A stretch of DNA of 64,000 bases from Vibrio atypicus (GCF_009811315.1 NZ_BLID01000006.1:124001-188000); one strand, 5' to 3'. Positions 51,005-61,558 are shown, counted from the first letter of the stretch. Translations and numbers: made by a program. The notes: a model not told the origin generated them from the sequence alone.

Positions 51005-52333
51005 ATGTACTTACCTCAAGAAATTATTCGTAAAAAGCGTGACGGCGAAGTTCTAACAGCCGAAGAAATCAACTTTTTCATTCAAGGCGTTGCAAAAAAT
51101 GAAGTGTCTGAAGGTCAGATCGCGGCATTTGCAATGGCAATCTTTTTCAACGAAATGACAATGCCTGAGCGTATCGCACTAACTTGTGCAATGCGTGATT
51201 CTGGTATGGTGATCGACTGGAGCCACAAAGAGTTTGGTGGTCCTATCGTTGATAAACACTCAACCGGTGGTGTGGGTGACGTTACTTCACTAATGCTTGG
51301 CCCTATGGTGGCAGCATGTGGTGGTTTCGTTCCAATGATTTCTGGTCGTGGTCTTGGCCACACTGGCGGCACGCTAGACAAGCTTGAGTCAATTCCTGGC
51401 TACAACATCACACCAACCAACGAAGTATTTGGTGATGTAACTAAAGATGCAGGCGTGGCGATTATTGGTCAAACTGGTGATTTAGCACCAGCTGACAAGC
51501 GTGTATACGCGACTCGCGATATTACCGCGACAGTAGACAATATTTCGCTTATCACTGCTTCAATTCTATCTAAAAAACTAGCAGCAGGCCTTGAATCTCT
51601 AGTTATGGATGTAAAAGTAGGTTCTGGTGCATTCATGCCAACTTACGAAGCATCTGAAGAGCTAGCTAAATCAATCGTAGCAGTAGCAAATGGTGCTGGT
51701 ACCAAGACAACCGCAATCCTAACTGACATGAACCAAGTACTTGCGTCTTCAGCTGGTAACGCTGTGGAAGTACGTGAAGCGGTACAGTTTTTAACGGGTG
51801 AATACCGTAACCCTCGTCTACTTGAAGTGACTATGGCATCTTGTGCAGAAATGTTAGTACTGGCTAAGCTTGCTGATAGCACTGAAGATGCGCGCGAAAA
51901 GCTGATGGCTGTGCTAGATAACGGTAAAGCTGCAGAGTGCTTTGGTAAGATGGTTGCAGGCCTTGGTGGCCCAGTAGATTTCGTAGAAAACTACGACAAT
52001 TACCTCGAAAAAGCAGAAATCATCAAGCCAGTATATGCTGATGAGTCTGGCGTTGTTTCAGCAATGGACACTCGTGCAATTGGTATGGCAGTGGTTGCTA
52101 TGGGCGGCGGTCGCCGTGTGGCAACGGACGTAATCGACTATGCTGTTGGTTTTGATAGCTTTATCCGCTTGGGTGAACAAGCGTCAAGTGACAAGCCTCT
52201 TGCGGTAATCCATGCTCGCAGTGAAGAGCAGTGGCAAGAAGCAGCGAATGCACTGAAAGCCGCAATCACGATTGGTGGTGAATATACGCCAACGCCAGAG
52301 GTGTACCGTCAGATTCGCGCTGAAGATCTTTAA
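51005..52333 (+). CDS. deoA: Thymidine phosphorylase DeoA
   Basis: 442 residues from [21 protein letters not shown], as in E. coli. Phosphate and pyrimidine sites are in [26 protein letters not shown] and [31 protein letters not shown] is intact. It converts thymidine and phosphate to thymine and deoxyribose-1-phosphate. The frame is open from 50939, but ATG 51005 follows GGGAGGA. Confidence 0.97.
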   Translation: MYLPQEIIRKKRDGEVLTAEEINFFIQGVAKNEVSEGQIAAFAMAIFFNEMTMPERIALTCAMRDSGMVIDWSHKEFGGPIVDKHSTGGVGDVTSLMLGPMVAACGGFVPMISGRGLGHTGGTLDKLESIPGYNITPTNEVFGDVTKDAGVAIIGQTGDLAPADKRVYATRDITATVDNISLITASILSKKLAAGLESLVMDVKVGSGAFMPTYEASEELAKSIVAVANGAGTKTTAILTDMNQVLASSAGNAVEVREAVQFLTGEYRNPRLLEVTMASCAEMLVLAKLADSTEDAREKLMAVLDNGKAAECFGKMVAGLGGPVDFVENYDNYLEKAEIIKPVYADESGVVSAMDTRAIGMAVVAMGGGRRVATDVIDYAVGFDSFIRLGEQASSDKPLAVIHARSEEQWQEAANALKAAITIGGEYTPTPEVYRQIRAEDL

Positions 52334-52344
52334 ACTCTTCATAT

Positions 52345-52443
52345 TTGAACTTGCAGCGGCGTTAACTACGCTCGCTCACCCCAGTCACATAGACGAGCTA
52401 TGCTCAGGGGATTCACTTGCTTGTTGCCTTGCTGCAAGTCCAA
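52345..52443. repeat. ERIC-type palindromic repeat
   Basis: Outer arms TTGAACTTGCAGC and GCTGCAAGTCCAA form a 99-bp inverted repeat. Inside are CGCTCGCTCACCCCAGTCAC and CAGGGGATTCACTTGCTTG, which match the enterobacterial repetitive intergenic consensus core. It lies between deoA and deoB and would form a long hairpin in the deo transcript. Confidence 0.88.
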
Positions 52444-52521
52444 CTATTTAGAGTTGAATTACTATTATTATTAGATTGGTCGATTGAGCTTTTGCTCTCG
52501 GCCAGTTAAAGGAAGAGAGCA

Positions 52522-53742
52522 ATGAAAAGAGCATTTATTTTAGTCTTAGACTCATTTGGTATCGGTGCAACGGCTGATGCGAAAGATTTTGGTGATGTGG
52601 GTTCTGATACCTTAGGTCACATCGCGGAGCAGTGTGATAAAGGTTTGGCTGACAACGCAGATCGTAGCGGTGCACTTAAGCTACCTAACCTATCGAAACT
52701 TGGTCTAGCGATGGCACATAAAGAGTCGACAGGTAACTTTGCTCCTGGTCTTGACGCTGACGCTGAAATCATCGGTGCTTACGGCCATGCAGCTGAGCTT
52801 TCTTCCGGTAAAGATACACCGTCAGGCCACTGGGAAATCGCAGGCGTGCCAGTTCTATTTGATTGGGGCTATTTCACTGATAAAGAGAATAGCTTCCCTA
52901 AAGAGCTAACAGACCGCATTTTAGAGCGTGCTGGCCTAGATGGTTTCTTAGGTAATTGCCACTCATCAGGTACTGAGATCCTAGATAACCTAGGTGAAGA
53001 GCACATGAAGTCTGGTCTACCAATCTTCTATACTTCAGCGGATTCGGTATTCCAGATTGCGTGTCACGAAGAGACATTCGGTCTGCAAAAACTTCTAGAC
53101 CTATGCCAAATTGCACGTGAAGAGCTTGAAGACTACAACATTGGCCGTGTTATTGCTCGTCCATTCATTGGTGCTGGTAAAGGCCAATTTGAGCGGACTG
53201 GTAACCGTCGTGACCTATCGGTCGAGCCACCAGCAGCAACCGTATTGCAAAAATTGGTTGAAGAGAAACAAGGTGAAGTGGTTTCTATCGGTAAGATTGC
53301 CGATATCTACGCTAACTGCGGTATCACTCAAAAAGTGAAAGCGACAGGCATTCCTGCACTATTTGAAGCAACGCTAGAGCAGATCAAACAAGCGGAAGAC
53401 AATACAATTGTTTTCACTAACTTCGTAGATTTCGACTCAGCGTACGGCCACCGCCGTGATGTTGCAGGCTACGCGGCTGCACTAGAATATTTTGATGGTC
53501 GCATCAACGAAGTCCTAGAGCTAATGGAAGAAGACGATGTGCTTATCCTAACGGCTGACCACGGTTGTGATCCGACATGGCCAGGTACTGACCACACTCG
53601 TGAGCACATCCCAGTGATCGTTTACGGTCCAAAGGTACCAGCGGGTTCGCTTGGCCTGCGTGATACTTTTGCAGATATTGGCCAAACGCTAGCAAGCCAT
53701 TTTGGTACATCACCGATGGAATATGGGAAAAACTTCCTATAA
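52522..53742 (+). CDS. deoB: Phosphopentomutase DeoB
   Basis: 406 residues of alkaline-phosphatase-like fold. Metal and phosphate residues are Asp10 in [10 protein letters not shown], Thr99 in [12 protein letters not shown] and the C-terminal [22 protein letters not shown]. It interconverts (deoxy)ribose-1-phosphate and -5-phosphate, linking DeoA and DeoD to DeoC. AGGAAGAGAGC precedes the ATG. Confidence 0.97.
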   Translation: MKRAFILVLDSFGIGATADAKDFGDVGSDTLGHIAEQCDKGLADNADRSGALKLPNLSKLGLAMAHKESTGNFAPGLDADAEIIGAYGHAAELSSGKDTPSGHWEIAGVPVLFDWGYFTDKENSFPKELTDRILERAGLDGFLGNCHSSGTEILDNLGEEHMKSGLPIFYTSADSVFQIACHEETFGLQKLLDLCQIAREELEDYNIGRVIARPFIGAGKGQFERTGNRRDLSVEPPAATVLQKLVEEKQGEVVSIGKIADIYANCGITQKVKATGIPALFEATLEQIKQAEDNTIVFTNFVDFDSAYGHRRDVAGYAAALEYFDGRINEVLELMEEDDVLILTADHGCDPTWPGTDHTREHIPVIVYGPKVPAGSLGLRDTFADIGQTLASHFGTSPMEYGKNFL

Positions 53743-53759
53743 TCATTTAATTCTTAATC

Positions 53760-53789
53760 AATAGAGGAGCATGCTCCTCTATTATTTTG
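53760..53789 (+). terminator. Hairpin with T-rich tail between deoB and deoD
   Basis: AATAGAGGAGC and GCTCCTCTATT around AT form a perfect 24-bp palindrome, followed by ATTTTG. It may reduce read-through into deoD or be a partial terminator within the operon. Confidence 0.7.
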
Positions 53790-53830
53790 TCTGTGTTTAC
53801 TGACTCTGTTCAAGAAAAGGAAATTGAATC

Positions 53831-54550
53831 ATGGCAACTCCACATATCAATGCTGAAATGGGCGCATTTGCTGATGTTGTACTTATGCCGGGTGATCCGC
53901 TACGTGCAAAATACATCGCAGAAACCTTCCTAGAAGAAGTAGTTCAAGTGTGTGATGTACGCAATATGTACGGCTACACAGGCACTTACAAAGGCCGTAA
54001 AGTCTCTGTAATGGGCCACGGTATGGGTATTCCATCATGTTCAATCTACGCTACTGAGCTGATCAAAGATTTTGGCGTGAAGAAGATCATTCGCGTCGGT
54101 AGTTGTGGCGCTGTGAGCGAAGATATTAAAGTTCGTGATGTTGTGATCGGTATGGGTGCATGTACGGATTCTAAAGTGAACCGTATTCGCTTTAAAGGTC
54201 ATGACTTTGCTGCAATTGCTGACTACAAAATGGTTCGCGCAGCAGAAGATGCAGCGAAAGCATTGGGTGTGGAAGTTAAGGTTGGTAACCTATTTTCAGC
54301 AGAACTTTTCTACACGCCAGATCCTGAAATGTTCGATGTGATGGACAAATATGGCATTGTGGGCGTAGAGATGGAAGCGGCAGGTATTTATGGGGTATGT
54401 GCAGAGTACGGCGCAAAAGCACTGACAATCTGTACTGTATCTGACCATATTAAGACAGGCGAGCAAACGACTTCTGATGAGCGCCAAACCACGTTCAACG
54501 ACATGATGATCATCGCGCTTGATTCGGTTCTTCTTGGTGATCAAGAGTAG
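53831..54550 (+). CDS. deoD: Purine nucleoside phosphorylase DeoD
   Basis: 239 residues, hexameric bacterial type. Seen motifs: [29 protein letters not shown] (phosphate), [32 protein letters not shown] (ribose) and [11 protein letters not shown] with the catalytic Asp. It splits purine (deoxy)nucleosides with phosphate. AAGGAAATTGAATC precedes the ATG. Last gene of the deo set. Confidence 0.97.
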   Translation: MATPHINAEMGAFADVVLMPGDPLRAKYIAETFLEEVVQVCDVRNMYGYTGTYKGRKVSVMGHGMGIPSCSIYATELIKDFGVKKIIRVGSCGAVSEDIKVRDVVIGMGACTDSKVNRIRFKGHDFAAIADYKMVRAAEDAAKALGVEVKVGNLFSAELFYTPDPEMFDVMDKYGIVGVEMEAAGIYGVCAEYGAKALTICTVSDHIKTGEQTTSDERQTTFNDMMIIALDSVLLGDQE

Positions 54551-54607
54551 AAATCAGGCTGAGTCATTCCCTATTTTCTCCTTCTGAACAGGGATGATGC
54601 GTAAAAC

Positions 54608-54636
54608 AAAGGGTCGGCACAATGTGTCGACCCTTT
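54608..54636. terminator. Hairpin between convergent deoD and ytjB
   Basis: AAAGGGTCG and CGACCCTTT enclose CACA/TGTG. Neither side has a long T-run, so it is a weak terminator for either direction. Confidence 0.55.
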
Positions 54637-54654
54637 CAATTCTCTTGCTTCTCG

Positions 54655-55257
54655 TTACATATCTTTCAGCAACAAGTTCTCACCTTGGCGTTTCGGTCTA
54701 CGTCGAATAACCACCGCAAGTAAAAAGCCAGCAACGAAACTCATACCTACCATGGTGTACATGTATCGATCACTTTTACGATAATAGTGATCAGAATAGG
54801 CCGTCAGGCGTCCATTCTCAAAAGTAACGCGCACGAAACCTAACACTACATTGTCGCGAATAATAGGTTCGACTAGTTGTTGCTTACCAATACGAGCTGT
54901 TTCTAGTGGGGTATCTAGACCTAAGATCTCACGCACGGATTTAGCGCTATCACTCGATGCTAAACGAATGCCTTCAGCATCATAAATGGTTGCGTCATAC
55001 ACTAGTGTATCTTGCGCTAGTTGATTCGTCAGTTTAAGTAAGCGCTCTTGATCTTGGCCTACGATCATATCTCCAGCCGACAATGAAGCTTGAGAGATCA
55101 AGGTTTGAGTTAGCGTCTCAAGTTGGTTTTTCTGGATCTGCTCATTACTCTTGGTAATTTTGACACTATTTACGCCAATTACAGCCACCATAGCGATCAA
55201 AGAGAGGATTGCGAGCGCTCTAAGCGCATTTCGAAATGAAAACAGAGATGAGTCCAT
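54655..55257 (-). CDS. ytjB: YtjB (Smp) family membrane protein
   Basis: 200 residues. An N-terminal helix (about 12-32) and a C-terminal helix (about 166-184) enclose a periplasmic domain (about 35-160) with DATIYDAEGIRLASSDSAKSVREILGLD, reminiscent of a small PAS/Cache-like sensor. The family (AhpA/Smp/YtjB) lies divergent to serB in many gammaproteobacteria, as here. Function is unclear. Confidence 0.82.
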   Translation of the reverse strand: MDSSLFSFRNALRALAILSLIAMVAVIGVNSVKITKSNEQIQKNQLETLTQTLISQASLSAGDMIVGQDQERLLKLTNQLAQDTLVYDATIYDAEGIRLASSDSAKSVREILGLDTPLETARIGKQQLVEPIIRDNVVLGFVRVTFENGRLTAYSDHYYRKSDRYMYTMVGMSFVAGFLLAVVIRRRPKRQGENLLLKDM

Positions 55258-55361
55258 TAGGCACCAAAATATCGTTAAATTTAGCTGAAGAACATATTGA
55301 GACTTGCGCTTTCAAATTGCAATAGGTTAACGTGTTGTCAGGTTTTCTAAGGATTTTAAAC

Positions 55362-56339
55362 ATGGACAGGTTTACAACACTTTCTATTCGTCGTCATATC
55401 CCACTTGTTAATCGTCTCCCTGAAACTCGTTCGAGCAATAGCTTTGATAAAGCCAAAGCAAATTGGATTGTTTATGGGACTTTCTTATCAGCAGGTCAGT
55501 TTGAAGACATTGATTTCTTTACCGGATACTACAACTCAGTGGTTGATGTATGGAAAGTGGGTCAATACGAAGTGGCACTCATGGCAGGGCAATTAACACC
55601 TGAGCACGAAGAGATTTTGCAAGCACTTGAGCTTGATTATGCCAAACTGCAAGACATTCCAGATTTAACCAGGCCGGGCGTTGTGGTATTTGATATGGAT
55701 TCCACTGCCATTCAAATTGAGTGTATTGATGAAATTGCAAAGCTTGCCGGTGTTGGGGAAGAAGTTGCCGAAGTCACCGAGCGCGCGATGCAAGGTGAGT
55801 TGGATTTTGAACAAAGCTTACGCCAGCGTGTTGGCACGTTAGCGGGTGCAGACGAAGCGATTCTAGCTGAAGTAAGAAAAGACCTTCCTTTCATGCCGGA
55901 CTTGGTTGAGCTGATCAATACTTTTAAGCAGTTTGGTTGGAAAACGGCCATTGCATCAGGCGGATTTACCTACTTCTCCGATTATCTTAAGCAAGAGCTG
56001 GGTCTTGATCATGCTCAATCCAATCAACTGGAAATCGTTGATGGAAAGTTAACTGGGCAAGTATTAGGTGGCGTCGTTTCTGCGCAAACAAAAGCGGATA
56101 TTTTGGAAGAATTAGCAGAGCAGTATGATGTTGAGCCACATAACACGATTGCCGTGGGTGATGGTGCAAATGATTTGACCATGATGGGCGTTGCAGGGTT
56201 AGGTATCGCTTACCATGCAAAACCTAAGGTTGAGCAACAAGCGCAGGCTGCGATTCGTTACAGTGGTCTTGGTGGCGTGATTTGTATTCTTTCCGCTATG
56301 CTAGTGAAGCAAAAAAGAGTGAGCTTTTCTCCACTTTAA
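55362..56339 (+). CDS. serB: Phosphoserine phosphatase SerB
   Basis: 325 residues. An N-terminal ACT-like region (1-100) precedes the HAD domain with DMDST (Asp111 nucleophile, Asp113), IASGGFTYF and VGDGANDLTMM. It makes serine from phosphoserine. The frame is open from 55332, but ATG 55362 follows AAGGA with eight bases between and gives the usual vibrio N-terminus. It ends at a bidirectional terminator shared with the PilZ gene. Confidence 0.96.
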   Translation: MDRFTTLSIRRHIPLVNRLPETRSSNSFDKAKANWIVYGTFLSAGQFEDIDFFTGYYNSVVDVWKVGQYEVALMAGQLTPEHEEILQALELDYAKLQDIPDLTRPGVVVFDMDSTAIQIECIDEIAKLAGVGEEVAEVTERAMQGELDFEQSLRQRVGTLAGADEAILAEVRKDLPFMPDLVELINTFKQFGWKTAIASGGFTYFSDYLKQELGLDHAQSNQLEIVDGKLTGQVLGGVVSAQTKADILEELAEQYDVEPHNTIAVGDGANDLTMMGVAGLGIAYHAKPKVEQQAQAAIRYSGLGGVICILSAMLVKQKRVSFSPL

Positions 56340-56358
56340 AGAATGACTAGGGATATTA

Positions 56359-56389
56359 AAAAGGTGAGCTGGAATGCTCACCTTTTTTA
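56359..56389. terminator. Bidirectional terminator between serB and the PilZ gene
   Basis: AAAAGGTGAGC (56359-56369), loop TGGAAT, GCTCACCTTTT (56376-56386), then more T. It overlaps the stop codon of the minus-strand gene. Confidence 0.92.
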
Positions 56390-58732
56390 TTGAGTGAGCT
56401 CCAAGCGTATGAGTACTTCTTCCGTGATATCGGTGATCTCTCCATAGCCGACGATGCTGTTGATCTCTTTTTCAAGAGCTCTCGCTTTGTGAAGGCTAAC
56501 CTGGCTCAACTCACCTAAATCTTTTTGAACCAGCGCAGTCATTGGATCAAATACGGGGGCGCCACAAACACGAATTGCGTAAAACTCACCCATCAATTGT
56601 GCTTTCTTGATGAAATCGATACGTTCTTTAATCCCATTGAATTCGCTTACTAGCTTGGATTCAACGGATTGAATACGCTTACCAAATTTAAGTACCATCA
56701 AGTAAAGGTCATGATACTGAGGTTGTGCCCCTTCGATACGCTTCATCGGTTGGGCCAATAAAGTACTCGCACGACCTTTATAGATAGGTTCTAGTGAATA
56801 GTTTTCTCCGCTACCGAGTTTTGCTAGCAGCTTTAAATAGCCTGGAATAGGGTAGTTAATACCGATGACTTTAGGGCTTAAATTACTGCCTCTTTTTTCG
56901 ACGAAAATAGGTGTGCTAACTACTTTATCGAGCAGGATGTCATGCAGCCCTTCAAGCAATTCATTGCTAGGGAGCAGTTCTTGCTTCGCGACCAATTTTT
57001 CTTGGTTGTGGCTAATCAAACGACCAAAAAAGGCGATAACACGTAGGTTTTGGCTCTCTTCGATAATGGCGAGTTGCAGGCGTTTACCACTTGGGCTAAT
57101 GCGAACCACTTTGTAAGGAACACTATCAAGGGGGAGCTTTTTATCGTAGAGCTGCAATTCGTTAAAGTTGATATGACAAAGATCGTCCGCTTTTAGGCGA
57201 GTAGGTTGCGAAAGGGCGATGCTTGCCCCATGCTTCGATAAGTCTAATGTCACACCAGATAAAACTTCGTCATTCTCCGTCGTGAGCTCTAATGGAGATT
57301 TAAATTGATATCTTGCTTCTTTACGACGTGATTTAGCATCAAAATAGAGGCAAACAGGGTTGTAGCTTGGGTTTCGAGTATGGCGAAAGCGGTTTAGCTC
57401 GCTACTGGCTAGTTTAGGCTTATCGGTTAACAGATAATCTTTGCGACAGGTTTCGTCACTGATCTCTTGCAGCATACCGCAATGAGTCAATGAGTTTGGC
57501 TCAAGGCCTAATTCAGTTGAGTGTTGTGATAGCTCTGCACGCTCCTCATCGGAGAGTTCAAAGACCGAGAGTCGAAACGCTTTCCAAGTCTCTTTCTTTG
57601 CACCTATGTGCCAAAAGAGTTGTCTCACTTCGCGAGTGGCTTCAGGCATCATCATTGAAAAGAATAGCGTTTGCCCTTTGTGCTCATGAGTAAAAGCGTA
57701 AAGTACGTTGTTACTGCCTTTCATACCCGGTGTGGTGAGCTGCGCCATCCTTTGATCGTGAAATAAACTATTCAAGGTTTGTTGATTGCGCTCATCTTGC
57801 CAATATTGCCAAATGGACTGATTGTTTTCCGTCATCAACACCAGCTTGAGTTCATTACCACTAAAGAAGACCGGTAAATTGCAGGTATGCTTTAGGTAAG
57901 TATGTTCAAAGCCACGTGATCGGGCGCGGATGATTTTGTCTTGGTTGTCGTGACGAGCTTTCTGCGCATCGCTTTTTAGATATTTCTCTATAACGGCAGC
58001 AAGCGTGTTGCTGTCGTCGAGTTTGAGTAAGCGCAAAAACTTGACTGCATCATTTTCATAAGAGTCATCAACACCAACAATGCGGTATGAAATAGGCTGA
58101 TCGATGCCTTCGATGTCACTGTTTTTTTCCAGTTCAACAAATCGAACTTGGATGATCTCTCCAAGTTTGTAATCAAACGCAGAAGGTACCTTGAATTTTG
58201 CACCAGATGGAGAAAGATCGACGGTTACTGCATGAACGAGTTGACGGCTGGCAAGATGAATTTCTATTTGAGAAGAGAGCCTCAAGCGGTTTTCTTGACG
58301 TTTTAAGTCATAACCTAGGTTAATTGCCTCAACTTCAAGTGCGTGGCTCTCAGGGGCGCTATCGCTGCGTGCTGATTGGCCTCTTTGTTTCATAACTCGG
58401 AAGTTATTGTGAGTATTGCAAAGAGCTTCCCATACTCCCTCGGTATAGGTGCCAAATTTACGCGTGTTTTTGTGATAGGCATTGAATGCAACGTCATCTA
58501 GCCAGTGTTTTAGACCGTCTAATTCATACTCACGGCACTCACCTTGGACTCGACCTCTGAGATCAATACTCTTGGTGCAAGGCGCCATGACACGATTCAG
58601 TTCCATTTTTACTAGGATTTTGACCGATGGCGGTTCACCCTCAGTCATCTGACCTAGAAGGAAATCAAAATCGTCAGCATGATAAGCAGGTATTAGTCTT
58701 TCTGCTATAGACAGTATTTCTGGCTGTTGCAT
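56387..58732 (-). CDS. plzC: Large protein with two PilZ domains (PlzC-like)
   Basis: 781 residues, soluble. Two PilZ-type c-di-GMP-binding signatures are seen: Arg145-x3-Arg149 with DLSPSG at 172-177, and Arg470-x3-Arg474 with DLSKHG at 497-502. The other regions have no motif I recognise. V. cholerae PlzC is encoded at the same place, between serB and radA; the name rests on that synteny from memory. c-di-GMP receptors control motility, biofilm or virulence, but targets of this one are not evident. It is divergent from radA across 133 bp. Confidence 0.82.
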   Translation of the reverse strand: MQQPEILSIAERLIPAYHADDFDFLLGQMTEGEPPSVKILVKMELNRVMAPCTKSIDLRGRVQGECREYELDGLKHWLDDVAFNAYHKNTRKFGTYTEGVWEALCNTHNNFRVMKQRGQSARSDSAPESHALEVEAINLGYDLKRQENRLRLSSQIEIHLASRQLVHAVTVDLSPSGAKFKVPSAFDYKLGEIIQVRFVELEKNSDIEGIDQPISYRIVGVDDSYENDAVKFLRLLKLDDSNTLAAVIEKYLKSDAQKARHDNQDKIIRARSRGFEHTYLKHTCNLPVFFSGNELKLVLMTENNQSIWQYWQDERNQQTLNSLFHDQRMAQLTTPGMKGSNNVLYAFTHEHKGQTLFFSMMMPEATREVRQLFWHIGAKKETWKAFRLSVFELSDEERAELSQHSTELGLEPNSLTHCGMLQEISDETCRKDYLLTDKPKLASSELNRFRHTRNPSYNPVCLYFDAKSRRKEARYQFKSPLELTTENDEVLSGVTLDLSKHGASIALSQPTRLKADDLCHINFNELQLYDKKLPLDSVPYKVVRISPSGKRLQLAIIEESQNLRVIAFFGRLISHNQEKLVAKQELLPSNELLEGLHDILLDKVVSTPIFVEKRGSNLSPKVIGINYPIPGYLKLLAKLGSGENYSLEPIYKGRASTLLAQPMKRIEGAQPQYHDLYLMVLKFGKRIQSVESKLVSEFNGIKERIDFIKKAQLMGEFYAIRVCGAPVFDPMTALVQKDLGELSQVSLHKARALEKEINSIVGYGEITDITEEVLIRLELTQ

Positions 58733-58865
58733 ATTTTCTGTTTAAAGTACTCCGTACTTAGTGTATCGACCTTGATATTAAGATCTTTAGTGATATGTTA
58801 CCGCGAATCAAGCAAAATTAAGCTCGAATCAATCTCTCACTTCACAAATACTAATTTGAGGCGAC

Positions 58866-60245
58866 ATGGCTAAAGCAAAAAGAGCATATGTATGTAATGA
58901 CTGTGGTGCAGACTTCCCTCGTTGGCAAGGGCAATGTAACGCATGTGGCGCATGGAACACGATCAGTGAAGTGCGTTTAGCGGCGTCACCTGCTGCTGCT
59001 CGAAGCGAACGTTTAATGGGTTATGCGGGTAATAGTGGCGAAACGCAAGTTCAGACGTTATCTGAGATCGATCTACAAGAAGTGCCCCGCTTTACGACAG
59101 GATATAAAGAATTCGACCGTGTTTTAGGGGGCGGCGTTGTACCTGGAGCTGCAATCTTAATTGGTGGTAACCCTGGTGCGGGTAAATCGACACTATTGTT
59201 GCAAACTATGTGTTATCTAGCATCTCAAATGCCAACGCTTTATGTCACTGGTGAAGAGTCATTGCAGCAGGTCGCAATGCGCGCGTCTCGTTTAGGTTTG
59301 CCAAAAGAAAACTTAAAGATGTTGTCTGAGACCAACGTGGATCGCATCTGCCAGATCGCTGAAAAAGAGCAGCCGAAGATCATGGTGATTGACTCCATTC
59401 AGGTGATGCATGTTGCTGATGTTCAATCTTCTCCGGGAAGTGTGGCGCAAGTGAGAGAATCTGCGACGGCGCTGACCCGCTATGCAAAGCAGAACAATGT
59501 TTCTGTATTTATTGTCGGACATGTAACGAAAGACGGTACGCTTGCTGGCCCGAAAGTGCTCGAACACATCATTGACTGCTCCGTGTTGCTCGATGGGGGG
59601 ACAGACAACCGTTTTAGAACCATGCGCAGCCACAAGAACCGTTTTGGTGCTGTGAATGAACTTGGTGTATTTGCGATGACGGGACAGGGACTTAGAGAGG
59701 TAAGCAACCCTTCGGCAATTTTCCTTTCTCGCGGTGAAGAAGAGACCTCTGGTAGCTCTGTGATGGTGGTTTGGGAAGGGACTCGCCCATTATTGGTAGA
59801 GATCCAAGCGTTAGTAGATTACTCGCAACTGGCAAACCCACGCCGCGTTGCTGTCGGCCTTGAGCAAAACCGCTTGTCTCTTTTACTGGCGGTACTTCAC
59901 AAGCATGGTGGTCTGCAAATGGCTGATCAGGATGTCTTTGTCAATGTTGTAGGCGGCGTTAAGGTGACTGAAACCAGTGCTGACTTGGCGCTAGTGATGG
60001 CTCTGCTTTCAAGTTTCAGAGATAGACCTTTGGCTAAAGATGTCGTGGTATTTGGTGAAGTGGGCCTAGCTGGTGAAATTCGCCCAGTTCCAAGCGGGCA
60101 AGAGCGATTGAATGAAGCCTTTAAACATGGCTTTAAAAAGGCAATTGTTCCAGCTGCCAACATGCCTAAAGGTGGCATTCCAGGTATGCAGATTCATGGC
60201 GTGAAGAAGCTGTCGGAAGCGATTGAAGCGTTTGATGAGTTGTAG
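58866..60245 (+). CDS. radA: DNA repair protein RadA
   Basis: 459 residues. An N-terminal zinc finger with Cys10, Cys13, Cys24 and Cys27, a RecA-like ATPase with GGNPGAGKST (100-109), the RadA-specific KNRFG motif (about 256-260) and a C-terminal Lon-like domain (about 350-459: NVVGGVKVTETSADLALVMALLSSFRDRPL). It is a branch-migration helicase in recombination. GAGGCGAC precedes the ATG. Confidence 0.97.
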   Translation: MAKAKRAYVCNDCGADFPRWQGQCNACGAWNTISEVRLAASPAAARSERLMGYAGNSGETQVQTLSEIDLQEVPRFTTGYKEFDRVLGGGVVPGAAILIGGNPGAGKSTLLLQTMCYLASQMPTLYVTGEESLQQVAMRASRLGLPKENLKMLSETNVDRICQIAEKEQPKIMVIDSIQVMHVADVQSSPGSVAQVRESATALTRYAKQNNVSVFIVGHVTKDGTLAGPKVLEHIIDCSVLLDGGTDNRFRTMRSHKNRFGAVNELGVFAMTGQGLREVSNPSAIFLSRGEEETSGSSVMVVWEGTRPLLVEIQALVDYSQLANPRRVAVGLEQNRLSLLLAVLHKHGGLQMADQDVFVNVVGGVKVTETSADLALVMALLSSFRDRPLAKDVVVFGEVGLAGEIRPVPSGQERLNEAFKHGFKKAIVPAANMPKGGIPGMQIHGVKKLSEAIEAFDEL

Positions 60246-60302
60246 ACGAAAGCTTTTTTAGGATCTAGAACTGTCATTCTATAGACCGAAGACGGAGCCA
60301 AA

Positions 60303-60332
60303 AAACGAAGGGTTGGCATTTTGCCAACCCTA
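60303..60332 (-). terminator. Terminator of the csdA operon
   Basis: AGGGTTGGCA/TGCCAACCCT (60310-60332); on the minus strand it is followed after three bases by a T-run. On the plus strand there is no T-run, so it serves radA poorly. Confidence 0.75.
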
Positions 60333-60346
60333 AACACTCTCCATCT

Positions 60347-61558
60347 TTACAGCATATCTACTGCTTTCTCGACGGCTTCGATCAGCCTATCTACATCTTC
60401 TTGTGTATTGTAGATAGCAAACGAAGCTCGAATAGTCCCTTTAACATTCAAAGCGTCCATTAACGGATGGGCACAGTGGTTGCCAGCGCGGACAGCAATA
60501 CCTTGTTGATCGAGCAAGGTTGCGACATCTTGGTGGTGGACTCCATCGATAACAAAAGAGATCACTGAAGCACCAGTTTGATAGCCTAATAAAGTGACAT
60601 CCTCAATTTTGCTGAGGCGCTGGCGAGCGTTTTCAACCAAGCTGTGAATATGCTGTTCAACTTCAATTGGGTTAAATGATTGGCTCCAATCTATGGCTGT
60701 TTTAAGAGCAATAGCGCCTGCAACATTCGGTGTACCTGCTTCAAATTTTCCAGGTAATGCGCTGTAGGTGGTGCCAGAAAACGAGACTTTCTCAACCATC
60801 TTTCCGCCACCATGCCAAGGTGGCATAGCTTCGAGTAAATCGAGTCTTCCCCATAAAACGCCGATACCCGCAGGAGCAAATAGTTTGTGTCCTGAGAAGA
60901 CATAAAAGTCCGCGCCTAGATCTTGAACGTTTACCTTTTCATGTACGATGCCTTGCGCGCCATCGATGACTACAACAGCCCCCATTTGATGGGCTTGCTC
61001 TATAATGTGTTCGATGGGCTGGCGAGTACCGGTAACATTCGTAATATGTGCCACGGCAACCAGCTTAGTTTTCTCTGACAATCGCTTTTGAAACTGCGCT
61101 ATATCGAGTTGGCAGTCATCTGTCATTGGTATTTTTACTACCGTTGCACCAGTCTGCTCCGCAACGATTTGCCAAGGAACAATATTGGCATGGTGCTCCA
61201 TTTCACCCACTAGAATTTCATCACCGGGCTGCAGGATGCTACGTGCATAAGTTTGAGCGATTAAGTTCAGTGCTTCTGTCGCCCCGCGAGTCCAAATGAT
61301 CTCTTTGCTGGTTGCTGCGCCAATAAATTGTGCAACTGACTCACGCGCGGCTTCAAATTGGCTGGTGGCATTGGCGGTTAAGCTGTGGCTACCGCGGTGA
61401 ACATTGGCATTTTGTTGGCTGTAATAGTGGCTAATACTATCAATTACACACTGGGGTTTTTGCGTTGTTGCCGCGCTATCTAAATAGACCAATCGCTGTT
61501 GGTTTACTTGTTGTTTGAGTGCCGGAAACTGAGACTGAATTTGGCTTACATCCAGCAT
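60347..61558 (-). CDS. csdA: Cysteine desulfurase, CsdA/SufS type
   Basis: 403 residues, group II NifS-like. PLP lysine Lys225 in FSGHKLFAPAG, catalytic Cys362 in RAGNHCAHPLM, HHANIVPWQ and TRGATEALNLIA are present. It moves sulfur from cysteine to an acceptor such as CsdE or SufE. No csdE is next to it and no suf genes are in the window, so csdA rather than sufS is a guess from the lack of suf context. It abuts yajL, sharing the base at 61558. Confidence 0.83.
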   Translation of the reverse strand: MLDVSQIQSQFPALKQQVNQQRLVYLDSAATTQKPQCVIDSISHYYSQQNANVHRGSHSLTANATSQFEAARESVAQFIGAATSKEIIWTRGATEALNLIAQTYARSILQPGDEILVGEMEHHANIVPWQIVAEQTGATVVKIPMTDDCQLDIAQFQKRLSEKTKLVAVAHITNVTGTRQPIEHIIEQAHQMGAVVVIDGAQGIVHEKVNVQDLGADFYVFSGHKLFAPAGIGVLWGRLDLLEAMPPWHGGGKMVEKVSFSGTTYSALPGKFEAGTPNVAGAIALKTAIDWSQSFNPIEVEQHIHSLVENARQRLSKIEDVTLLGYQTGASVISFVIDGVHHQDVATLLDQQGIAVRAGNHCAHPLMDALNVKGTIRASFAIYNTQEDVDRLIEAVEKAVDML

